From Candidatus Latescibacterota bacterium (GTDB taxonomy: Bacteria; Latescibacterota; 4484-107): a DNA stretch of 12,106 nucleotides. Of this stretch, positions 1-5,655 are shown in pieces. A program made the position numbers and the translations under genes. The stretch lies in assembly GCA_030613045.1 (NCBI GenBank), contig JAUWMS010000025.1:1-12106 (forward strand), written 5' to 3'. The notes under the pieces are model-generated. The model did not search any database. It was not told the DNA's origin and saw nothing but the letters and a program-made list of their open reading frames with translations. The first letter of the stretch is position 1; the number at the start of each line of letters is the position of its first letter.

Positions 1-373
1 AAGCTTCTTCAAATGAATTCCCTCCAGAACTGATATTTCTTAAACGTCTAAATCTTGATTGGAAAATTTTATATTTTCCTGCTGTTTTATCAAGAATTTC
101 AATTTTAGAATCAATCTTTAATGATGAATAAATACTTGGGATAACACCAGCCAAGAGTGCAGAAATCCCAATAAAATACTTTATATAATCCACTTCCGTA
201 GTCGTTAAAATTTCAACTCCTGAAAATCCTCCCAAAAGCAAAGGTACTGCTATGAAAAATGTTTTACATCTACGAAGAAAGGATAAATAAAAATAAAAAG
301 TAGTTGATGTATATAAGCAGTTCTCTTCTTCGCGAGCACACTCTTTAATCATTTCGAAATTTTTGTCATTCAT
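1..373 (-). CDS. SLATT-like two-TM effector protein, 3' truncated by the window edge
   Basis: The reading frame opens with ATG at 373 and stays open for 124 codons to the window edge, so the C-terminus is missing. Two hydrophobic segments are visible, at about residues 36-56 (rich in F, L and G) and 64-84. Before them is an aromatic and basic stretch, YFYLSFLRRCKTFF. After them is a charged helical region (residues 86-112) with a YKIFQSRFRRLR segment. This layout matches the SLATT/S-2TM family, predicted pore-forming effectors paired with nucleotide second-messenger synthases. The start codon lies 9 nt after the stop of the upstream CD-NTase gene, so the two are almost certainly cotranscribed. 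The Shine-Dalgarno is weak (AGAG). Inferred role: the membrane effector of a CBASS-like system, opened or assembled when the synthase makes its nucleotide signal, killing the infected cell. The family call rests on topology and motif pattern, not on a search. Confidence 0.72.
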   Translation of the reverse strand, partial: MNDKNFEMIKECAREEENCLYTSTTFYFYLSFLRRCKTFFIAVPLLLGGFSGVEILTTTEVDYIKYFIGISALLAGVIPSIYSSLKIDSKIEILDKTAGKYKIFQSRFRRLRNISSGGNSFEEA

Positions 374-382
374 AACATCTCT

Positions 383-1627
383 CTAATTTCTTATTAATAC
401 TTTAATATGGCCAAGGGCGACACATTTTGAATTTTTGATTAAATAACATTCAACAAAATGATCACCATAGTATTTTGTATTCTCAATACGTTTTCTACTT
501 CCGGTATCACTCCAAATCTGACCTCTTAAATCCCCTCTACTCTTCGCTTCTTCACCATAATTCCTGACTTTCCATTTAACTTCAAAGGGTTCAGGAACAT
601 TAGTATTTTCGATGAAGAATTCAAGTTTTTTTCTCTTCTGTAAGAAATGCATTTTTTTTAAGAGAGTAGGGCGCCAACCATCTTGTGAAACTCGACAATT
701 TAAATTTACATAGAATTCGTCATTTAATTCAATCTCACAAATCTCTTCAATATATTCCTCTTTCTCAGAATAGTATTTTTCGAGAGAACTTGCCTCTTTC
801 ACTGAACTCTGCCCTGGGAAATCATTCCCGAATATCTTTTTCCATTCCTGAATCGATTTTAATTCTTTACCAGCTTCTTCAAATGCAATGGCCTTTTTGG
901 ATCTTTTAATTGCTGTGTCAACATAACTTTTATTTTTCTCTTCCACTTCATCAGATAAAAAGACAAAAAAATCATAGACCATTTTTGATGTCGAGATAAA
1001 CTCATATTCTTCATCAAAAAAATCCATAACTGCTTCTTCTATTTTATAAGATTTTAGATCAACAGAACATTTCTCGCTCCATTTTTTTATCATTCTAATT
1101 AGTGATCTTGTTCTTCCATCATTATCTTTATCTGAATTATTGATTTTATCGATTTCTGATCTTGGATCCCATATTTCCCAAAATCCTCCATTTGATGTGT
1201 TCGGAATTTTGAACTTACGATCTTCTTGTTCAAAAGAAGGTAATACCTCCACATTATGCGAAGTATCTGAAAATTCAACTACAACAACTTTTCCAAATAC
1301 TTTAATTGTTGATGATGAGTATTTTTCTTCCAATATAGATTTTATTTTTGATAATAGATTTGATTGACCATTTGATTCATGTTTGTCGTATTGGTCATAA
1401 TATTTGCTTGGAATTTTAAAAATAACATCAATATCTCTTGCAGGGCGGATATTTGTTTTCTTTCCGTAAGAACCAATCAATAGCTTAGTTGAGCCATCAT
1501 ATTTCTTATCGGGATAATAATGGGAATGAAGCTTATCACAAACACCATTGAATTTGGTCTTTGCATCATCCCTTTGTTTTTGTGTCAGTTTTATATTTAC
1601 GAGGAATCTATTAAAGTATTTTTCCAT
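383..1627 (-). CDS. CD-NTase (SMODS nucleotidyltransferase) with C-terminal AGS-C sensor domain
   Basis: A 414-residue protein. The N-terminal half is a CD-NTase fold: a GSY motif at residues 52-54, the metal-binding pair D65 and D67 in RPARDIDV, and a probable third acidic residue, E127, in NVEVLP. Residues 170-300 are helical and charged. The C-terminal 80 residues (about 335-414) match the AGS-C sensor domain, with an F/W-rich FEVKWKVRNYGEEA segment, a DLRGQI turn, and the conserved YYGDHFVECYL and CVALGHIKV strands. CD-NTases join nucleotides into cyclic or linear oligonucleotide signals on phage detection. AGS-C has been proposed to sense nucleotides. The gene precedes the SLATT-like effector by 9 nt, giving a two-gene CBASS-like operon. 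The ATG at 1627 gives the normal N-terminus, although no clear ribosome site precedes it. The gene is strikingly AT-rich compared with nfeD or uvrB, a sign of transfer. The product nucleotide cannot be predicted from sequence. Confidence 0.9.
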   Translation of the reverse strand: MEKYFNRFLVNIKLTQKQRDDAKTKFNGVCDKLHSHYYPDKKYDGSTKLLIGSYGKKTNIRPARDIDVIFKIPSKYYDQYDKHESNGQSNLLSKIKSILEEKYSSSTIKVFGKVVVVEFSDTSHNVEVLPSFEQEDRKFKIPNTSNGGFWEIWDPRSEIDKINNSDKDNDGRTRSLIRMIKKWSEKCSVDLKSYKIEEAVMDFFDEEYEFISTSKMVYDFFVFLSDEVEEKNKSYVDTAIKRSKKAIAFEEAGKELKSIQEWKKIFGNDFPGQSSVKEASSLEKYYSEKEEYIEEICEIELNDEFYVNLNCRVSQDGWRPTLLKKMHFLQKRKKLEFFIENTNVPEPFEVKWKVRNYGEEAKSRGDLRGQIWSDTGSRKRIENTKYYGDHFVECYLIKNSKCVALGHIKVLIRN

Positions 1628-2016
1628 AGTAGAATTTTATGAAAATGTATAACATGGTTTATATTGATCCGTATAACAACCTATATGTCGTTGCAAGTGC
1701 CGTATAAGACACTCCCGAAACAAGCATTACATCTTCCGTAACAAACGGATTATCACAATATTGCGTCATACCGGAATTCATATCTTGGTGTATTATGAGG
1801 ATCGGCATATACATAAGATTAGGTGTACTAATGGAAACAGCAAAAGCCGCTTTTCATGGCTACCTAATCTTATAAGCATATTATCAGTTATCTTCTTTCT
1901 ATGCAATATCATAGTAACTATTTTATTTCCCCCTTTTAGACTATGCTGCTTTCAATAGCAACCTAACCTGTTCCAATTTTTCTTTCTCATACTTTCTTTA
2001 CAGTGCTTTTTCCTTG
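1628..2016. other. AT-rich spacer upstream of the CD-NTase operon
   Basis: About 390 bases without a credible gene. It must hold the promoter of the CD-NTase operon, but I see no unambiguous -35/-10 pair. The hexamer GTATAA (TTATAC on the coding strand) occurs three times, at 1647, 1671 and 1702. A small 5-bp hairpin lies at 1735-1749 (TCCGT/ACGGA) and a long inverted repeat at 1813-1873. A 65-codon plus-strand frame (1761-1958) has a hydrophobic stretch but no ribosome site and is not called. The AT-rich character ends at about 2010, next to repeat copy A. Confidence 0.5.
1813..1873. repeat. Perfect 12-bp inverted repeat enclosing a small palindrome
   Basis: The arms ATAAGATTAGGT (1813-1824) and ACCTAATCTTAT (1862-1873) are exact reverse complements separated by 37 nt. 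Inside the loop is a second palindrome, AAAAG-CCG-CTTTT (1842-1854). No T-run follows on either strand, so a simple intrinsic terminator is unlikely. It could be a cruciform, a regulator site, a folded RNA, or the ends of a tiny decayed element. Confidence 0.6.
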
Positions 2017-2064
2017 GCCGAATATCAAGCCTGCTCCACCACGATCCGATTGCCCTCCACCCGG
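2017..2064 (-). repeat. nfeD 3'-end repeat, copy A
   Basis: This is a 48-bp copy of the last codons and stop of nfeD, read on the minus strand. The 36-bp core (2029-2064) is identical to copies B and C. The next base is a free wobble position (Ala codon GCT here), then TGA, then two variable bases and TTCGGC. It encodes VEGNRIVVEQA-stop in frame. To the right of the core, similarity to nfeD stops at once. This copy lies just after the YgiT-type antitoxin gene and marks the border with the AT-rich CD-NTase segment. Confidence 0.93.
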
Positions 2065-2080
2065 CACCTTTCGCCCATTC

Positions 2081-2347
2081 CTACGCGATCCCCCCTATGG
2101 CCTGCACAGCAACATATTGAGGCACAGCAAGGGTTCGCTCCGGCCGATACCGGTGCGCCTCCTCTAAGAAGTGATCAAGCTGCTCAGAAATATCGGCGGA
2201 GAGATAAGCCTCGTTGCATTGCTGACACACATCGGCTTGGACATCCCTGATGACAAGCAATTCTTCTCCACGCCAGATTTCCAACGTGGTCTTGCCGGGC
2301 TTTAATACGCCGCCGCACAGGTCACACCGATCAACGATGTCTTTCAT
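2081..2347 (-). CDS. YgiT-type zinc-finger antitoxin
   Basis: An 88-residue protein. The ATG at 2347 is chosen over an upstream in-frame ATG (2383) because it follows a strong GAGGAG ribosome site and overlaps the stop of the DUF4258 gene as ATGA, the usual coupling in such modules. The N-terminus holds a zinc-binding pattern of two cysteine pairs, CDLCGG and CQQC, separated by a strand-rich segment (TTLEIWRGEELLVIRDV). This is the classic YgiT/MqsA N-terminal fold. The C-terminal half has a short helix (SEQLDHFLEEAHRYRPERT) but no obvious full HTH domain, so it is shorter than MqsA itself. Likely role: bind and neutralise the DUF4258 protein and possibly repress the operon. The order toxin first, antitoxin second resembles mqsRA. 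Two bases after its TAG stop lies an ATG that reads into repeat copy A. Confidence 0.85.
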   Translation of the reverse strand: MKDIVDRCDLCGGVLKPGKTTLEIWRGEELLVIRDVQADVCQQCNEAYLSADISEQLDHFLEEAHRYRPERTLAVPQYVAVQAIGGIA

Positions 2348-2697
2348 TTTCTCCTCTTTCGGGTCTTGTAGTCGCTTTCCCATAGGGCATCCTCCGGCTC
2401 ATACAGCGTCACGATACGCAACGCCGGCTCAACGTTTCCCCTTGAGCAAACGAGGTGAAGTGGGTCGCCCGAAATCGTCCAACCCAGCACGAGGCAGGAC
2501 GGGTATGGTTGAGCATCTGGATTCCGTTCGATGATTTCGCCATTCAGCAAAGCTTGTTCCATCTCAGCCATACCAATTCGGCGCTCCAGACGGACAATGG
2601 TTGCATGTTTGGTAAGACGATAGCGCTTCGCACGGACGTGACTACGGATGAAACGCATACCGGGCGGCTGGCACATATCTTGTCTCATAAGTCTCAT
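2344..2697 (-). CDS. DUF4258 protein, probable toxin of the YgiT-type module
   Basis: A protein of 117 residues from the ATG at 2697. An internal ATG at 2658 (residue 14) may be the true start, since family members usually begin close to the RYRLTKHA motif. Neither has a good ribosome site. Recognisable DUF4258 features are RYRLTKHA, an ERRIGMAEMEQALLNGEIIE helix, the central PYPSCLVLG strand, DPLHLVCSR, and the closing IVTLYEPEDALWESDYKTRKRRK segment. DUF4258 proteins commonly sit beside YgiT-type zinc-finger proteins and are regarded as toxins of the MqsR/RelE-like ribonuclease class. The activity here is inferred from family and context. The stop overlaps the antitoxin start as ATGA. The basic tail (TRKRRK) fits RNA binding. 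Confidence 0.82.
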   Translation of the reverse strand: MRLMRQDMCQPPGMRFIRSHVRAKRYRLTKHATIVRLERRIGMAEMEQALLNGEIIERNPDAQPYPSCLVLGWTISGDPLHLVCSRGNVEPALRIVTLYEPEDALWESDYKTRKRRK

Positions 2698-2733
2698 GCT
2701 GTGTAGCCATTGAGAAAGGAACGAATTGGAACC

Positions 2734-2750
2734 GACTATTGACCGTAGTC
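2734..2750. promoter_or_regulatory. Candidate operator palindrome upstream of the DUF4258/YgiT module
   Basis: GACTA-N7-TAGTC forms a 17-bp palindrome between repeat copy B and the DUF4258 start. Toxin-antitoxin operons are commonly autoregulated at palindromes in this position. There is no second copy, and no promoter elements I can place with confidence, so this is only a candidate. Confidence 0.25.
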
Positions 2751-2758
2751 CACTTGTA

Positions 2759-2806
2759 GCCGAACATCATGCCTGCTCCACCACGATCCGATTGCCCTCC
2801 ACCCGG
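2759..2806 (-). repeat. nfeD 3'-end repeat, copy B
   Basis: The second displaced copy of the nfeD end. The 36-bp core (2771-2806) is identical to copies A and C. The Ala codon is GCA, followed by TGA and TTCGGC two bases later. Unlike copy A, similarity to nfeD continues to the right of the core, but at a clearly lower level (24 of 33 bases matching, with mostly synonymous or conservative codon changes). It sits between the HepT gene and the DUF4258 gene. Confidence 0.93.
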
Positions 2807-2838
2807 ACAATACGGATGGTCATGCCCTTCAGGAAGGA
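2767..2838 (-). pseudogene. Remnant of a diverged nfeD 3' end
   Basis: In frame, this stretch reads SFLKGMTIRIVRVEG followed by NRIVVEQA and a stop. It aligns without gaps to the last 23 residues of the intact NfeD (418-440, YIPKGTAIRIVRVEG...). Codon differences in the part outside the identical core include AAA/AAG, GGG/GGC, CGA/CGT and ATC/ATT, so it comes from a different allele and is not a fresh tandem duplication. The open frame continues back to the HepT stop (2860-2862), but those extra seven codons show no similarity to NfeD. No start codon or promoter belongs to it. It is best read as a gene end left behind by insertion or recombination. Confidence 0.85.
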
Positions 2839-2859
2839 GGTCGGACAGTTGGCTGGATC

Positions 2860-3225
2860 TCAATTCTGAGATTTCGCCTCTTCTTCAACATCCTCTAAGA
2901 CTCTTTGCATAAAGGGTTTAAGCGGAGGCAATTCGCCATGTATTACTTCCCAGACAATCTCCAGATCAATGCCAAAATATTCATGGATGAGTTTGTCTCT
3001 CATTCCTGCCATCCGCTTCCACGGAATTTCGGAATACCTCTCTCTCATGCTATTGGGGATTTTCTTTGCTGCTTCTCCCGCAATTTCCAGACTTCGTACC
3101 ACCGCATTTATGGTCTTCTTATCCTTGATAAAATCCTCAAATCGCATTCCCTTTGTAAAGTCCTTCACCTCAACGATCGCTTCAAGAATATCCTGAATGT
3201 AATCCCCCAGTTCCCGTTTCCTCAT
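2860..3225 (-). CDS. hepT: HepT-like ribonuclease toxin (HEPN family)
   Basis: A 121-residue all-helical protein. The HEPN active-site motif RxxxxHxY is intact as R76-DKLI-H81-E-Y83. Other family marks are the N-terminal DYIQDILEAI helix, KTINAVVRSLEIAGEAAKKIP, and PWKRMAGMRDKLIHEYFGID. HepT dimers cleave RNA. In characterised pairs the partner MntA adds AMP to the tyrosine of this motif and so inactivates the toxin. The start overlaps the MntA stop as ATGA, and a GAGGAGG sequence about 10 nt upstream can serve as ribosome site, so translation is coupled. The length is normal for the family and nothing is truncated. Its stop is followed at once by the nfeD-end remnant and repeat copy B. Confidence 0.93.
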   Translation of the reverse strand: MRKRELGDYIQDILEAIVEVKDFTKGMRFEDFIKDKKTINAVVRSLEIAGEAAKKIPNSMRERYSEIPWKRMAGMRDKLIHEYFGIDLEIVWEVIHGELPPLKPFMQRVLEDVEEEAKSQN

Positions 3226-3515
3226 AAGAACACAGCCTCCTCAAGGATACGTTTTCCGATCCTTGGCTTGAGCGCTTTCTTGGAAACCAGATCTATCTTC
3301 CTTCCCGTAATGCTGCCGAGGTACTCTTCAAGTTCGAGAAACCTGAAAAAACCTATAGGTTCATTAAATTCGACCAGAATATCCACATCGCTTTTCTTAT
3401 TCTGTTCTCCCCTCACAAAAGAACCAAATACTCCCACAGTCCTGACGTTATATTCTTCGCTCATAAATTCAGAATGCGCTTGGATTGCCTGTTTAATTTC
3501 TTTTAATGAATTCAT
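3222..3515 (-). CDS. mntA: MntA-like minimal nucleotidyltransferase antitoxin
   Basis: A 97-residue minimal nucleotidyltransferase. The signature GSFVRGEQNKKSDVDILVEF gives G31-S32 and the metal-binding D43 and D45. A third acidic residue is likely D75 in KIDLVSKKALKP. Such MNT proteins neutralise HepT by AMPylation of its catalytic tyrosine, and here all three expected acidic residues are present, so the protein looks active. A GGAGG ribosome site lies 9 nt before the ATG. The gene begins 64 nt after the nfeD 3'-end repeat (copy C), so it may be transcribed from its own promoter in that gap or by read-through from nfeD. I see no clear promoter. Confidence 0.93.
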   Translation of the reverse strand: MNSLKEIKQAIQAHSEFMSEEYNVRTVGVFGSFVRGEQNKKSDVDILVEFNEPIGFFRFLELEEYLGSITGRKIDLVSKKALKPRIGKRILEEAVFL

Positions 3516-3579
3516 TTCTTCAAGCCTCCATACAGGGGCTCTATCATCTCGGACAACTTTTGTTTTGGGATTTTCTATA

Positions 3580-3627
3580 GCCGAAACTCACGCCTGCTCC
3601 ACCACGATCCGATTGCCCTCCACCCGG
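3580..3627 (-). repeat. nfeD 3'-end repeat, copy C (within the intact gene)
   Basis: This is the native 3' end of nfeD: the 36-bp core (3592-3627), Ala codon GCG, the TGA stop at 3588-3590, and TTCGGC ending at 3580. The core is identical to copies A and B. The last 13 codons and stop of the gene thus double as the repeat unit. By analogy with integration sites at gene ends, this would be the current attachment site that restores the gene after insertion. Confidence 0.93.
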
Positions 3628-4910
3628 ACGATTCGGATGGCCGTCCCTTTCGGGATGTACTCGCCATCGGAGACCACGTTCAACCGTTGCTTTCCGAAAC
3701 GCCCCGTGCCCACCGGCCTTAGCAGCGTCAACGCCACGCCCGATGCGCCCACCAACGCCTCGTATTCCGCGGGCGAGGATCGGAAGCCCTCCTCCACGCG
3801 CTCCTCCCGCTGAAGGATCAGCCGATTCCAGAAAGCGGTGCGCGGCATCGTCCTCAGGATCAGAATGGACAGGGCGACGGTGGCGATAAAGGAGAGTCCC
3901 ACCCATACAAAGGTCTGCTCGATATCCTCCGCGCTCGGAAAGCGTCCCAGAAAGCTCCAGAATATCGCGATCGTCATCAGTACAAGGCCGAGAAGCCCCA
4001 CCATCCCGAATCCGGGGATGTAGAGGATCTCGATCAGGAGCAGCACCGCACCGAGGATGAACAGCGTCGGCTCCCACCACTCGGCGAGATACACCAGATA
4101 ATGACTTCCGAAAAACAGCGCCAAGGCGACCAGTCCCACGGTACCGCCCACACCCCAGCCGGGCGTTTTCACCTCGAAGACCAGTCCTAAGAAGCCGATG
4201 GTGATCAGGAGCGAGCTGACCATCGGATGCGTCAGAAAACGCACGATCTGCTCCGCCCAATTGACGTGGATCCGCACGATGATTGCTCCGGTCAACTCGT
4301 TCAGCGCGAGCACCTCATCCAGCGTCTCCGCCGTATACTCCGCCATCTTGTGCTCGATGGCTTCTTCCGTCGTGAGTGTAAGCAGCTTGCCCTTGGGACA
4401 GAGATCGGGAATATCCACGTCCTCGTCCACCATCGCCTCGGCCAGCTTCGGAGGTCGTCCTGTTTTCTCGGCGGTGGCCCGCATCTCCGTGCGGAAGTAA
4501 GAGATCACCTTCTCGCTCGCCTTTTTACCTTCCATATCCACGGCCGTGGCGGCTCCGATGGAACTTCCTCCGGCCATCACGATCTGATCCGTCGCCAATG
4601 AGATCAGCGCGCCGGCGGAGATGGCCCGCTTGTTCACGAACGCGATGGTCTTCAAAGGACAGTTGAGGATCGCGTCCCGAATCACGACCGCCGCATCCAC
4701 GCGACCTCCGAACGTGTTCACCTCGAAGACGACCGCATCCGCCCCGGCCTCCTGGGCCTCCTTGATCGCCCGCACCACAAACGCCGCCAGTCCGCCGTCT
4801 ATGATGCCTTCGATGGGCACCAGATAGACGATACCTTCTTCCGAAGCCGGGGAGATTTCCGCGAGCGCGGTTAGGCATAGGCAAAGCAGGATGATGATCT
4901 TACGGGTCAT
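3588..4910 (-). CDS. nfeD: Long-form NfeD: SppA/ClpP-class membrane serine protease with OB-fold tail
   Basis: The ATG at 4910 is preferred because it follows a GAGGG ribosome site by five bases and opens a proper signal peptide (MTRKIIILLCLCLTALA). The frame stays open 74 codons further upstream, but that part overlaps the preceding gene. The protein has 440 residues. Residues 26-190 form the ClpP-class protease domain, with FEVNTFGGRVDAA and the nucleophile S98 in NKRAISAGALIS. A lysine near K134 probably completes a Ser-Lys dyad. About four TM segments span residues 231-352. Residues 375-440 form the soluble NfeDC OB-fold. Members of this family cleave stomatin-like partners and act in membrane quality control. 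No stomatin gene is adjacent, which is somewhat unusual. The gene lies between two defence or toxin modules and its last 36 coding bases are the core of the three-copy repeat. Confidence 0.92.
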   Translation of the reverse strand: MTRKIIILLCLCLTALAEISPASEEGIVYLVPIEGIIDGGLAAFVVRAIKEAQEAGADAVVFEVNTFGGRVDAAVVIRDAILNCPLKTIAFVNKRAISAGALISLATDQIVMAGGSSIGAATAVDMEGKKASEKVISYFRTEMRATAEKTGRPPKLAEAMVDEDVDIPDLCPKGKLLTLTTEEAIEHKMAEYTAETLDEVLALNELTGAIIVRIHVNWAEQIVRFLTHPMVSSLLITIGFLGLVFEVKTPGWGVGGTVGLVALALFFGSHYLVYLAEWWEPTLFILGAVLLLIEILYIPGFGMVGLLGLVLMTIAIFWSFLGRFPSAEDIEQTFVWVGLSFIATVALSILILRTMPRTAFWNRLILQREERVEEGFRSSPAEYEALVGASGVALTLLRPVGTGRFGKQRLNVVSDGEYIPKGTAIRIVRVEGNRIVVEQA

Positions 4911-5013
4911 ATTATCCCTCATCTGTGAAACGTGAGATATGAAACCGGGCATTCTCCATCTTCTGAGAATCTCTTTTCGATCTTTGCGCCTTTGCGGTGC
5001 GTTATCAGGGAAA

Positions 5014-5655
5014 CTAAGCTCCCCAGCTTCGTTGTTCAATAATCTGTTGAATATCCTCTTCCAGGGCAGCGAAGGCAGATAAAGCTCGTAAGGGAGAAAA
5101 ATCATCAATAAACTCAGCAACACGGCGAGCACGCTGTCTGACGGGAAAACGTTTTAGACGACGTCCGCTGAGACCACTTGCTTGCTTCAGGTATTCATAC
5201 AGTTTCGTTTTTGGGTCGGGGACCTTCTCAAGGCGTTTGATCGGAGAGAGAGGTAATGGCTGACGGCCAGAGCGGTTTCCGGAGGCATGCCGGATAGCGG
5301 CCTCGTCAAATAGTAACCAGGTCTCTTGCATACGAACCGGCACCACACAGACTGCGGGCGGAACGGAGTGGGATGCGACGATTTTTTCAATCGCTTTATT
5401 GATCTCATGTACACGCTTCTCCCGCGGTTCTCTTTCTGCATCCCGATGGACAAACAACAGGTCGCAGGGATAGAGATCCAGACTCGGAATAATCCTATTG
5501 ACTAACTTCCTGGATTGGCAAACTCCGCGCAAATCCGCCCATTCCGCTTGAATAGCCCACCCTACACCATTTGTGGTCAGCAGCCACGTGAGAATAGGGA
5601 TGAGTGCGGCGTCTGAACTGCCATCGGTCAACAAGGTATAGCGCAACTCACTCAT
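5014..5655 (-). CDS. DUF4276-like TOPRIM protein, partner of the AAA ATPase
   Basis: A 213-residue protein starting with ATG at 5655, overlapping the ATPase stop as ATGA and preceded by a GAGG ribosome site. Its layout fits the DUF4276 family, which has a TOPRIM-like fold. The first strand and turn is LLTDGSSDAALIPIL, where the usual E-G-x-T-D is D11-G-S-S-D15. A second strand carries acidic residues (DLLFVHRDAERE, D72 and E74). These are followed by VVPVRMQETWLLFDEAAIR (E111) and a basic region with VPDPK and LSGRRLKRFP. Pairs of an SMC-like ATPase and a TOPRIM nuclease are a recurring anti-phage design (OLD, Gabija and PARIS-like). Nuclease activity here is inferred. A 103-nt gap separates it from nfeD, with a spacer motif, CGCAAAGGCGCAAAG, near 4982-4998. 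Confidence 0.72.
   Translation of the reverse strand: MSELRYTLLTDGSSDAALIPILTWLLTTNGVGWAIQAEWADLRGVCQSRKLVNRIIPSLDLYPCDLLFVHRDAEREPREKRVHEINKAIEKIVASHSVPPAVCVVPVRMQETWLLFDEAAIRHASGNRSGRQPLPLSPIKRLEKVPDPKTKLYEYLKQASGLSGRRLKRFPVRQRARRVAEFIDDFSPLRALSAFAALEEDIQQIIEQRSWGA

Noticed and set aside
1669..1710. Integron attC-like sequence (AACAAC ... GTTGCAAG)
   Set aside because: The R and L box spacing is wrong and no matching GTTRRRY end follows within a plausible distance.
1761..1958. Plus-strand 65-codon frame with a hydrophobic segment
   Set aside because: It has no ribosome site, low-complexity AT-rich composition and no family features, and it contains the 12-bp inverted repeat.
2017..3627. 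CRISPR array
   Set aside because: There are only three repeat copies, about 700-800 bp apart, with genes between them and coding meaning within the repeat.
2905..3813. Plus-strand 302-codon frame across mntA, hepT and the end of nfeD
   Set aside because: It is antisense to three well-supported genes, and its similarity between segments only reflects the nfeD repeat.
4911..5132. 74-codon N-terminal extension of NfeD
   Set aside because: It overlaps the TOPRIM gene out of frame and would bury the signal peptide. The ATG at 4910 has a good ribosome site.
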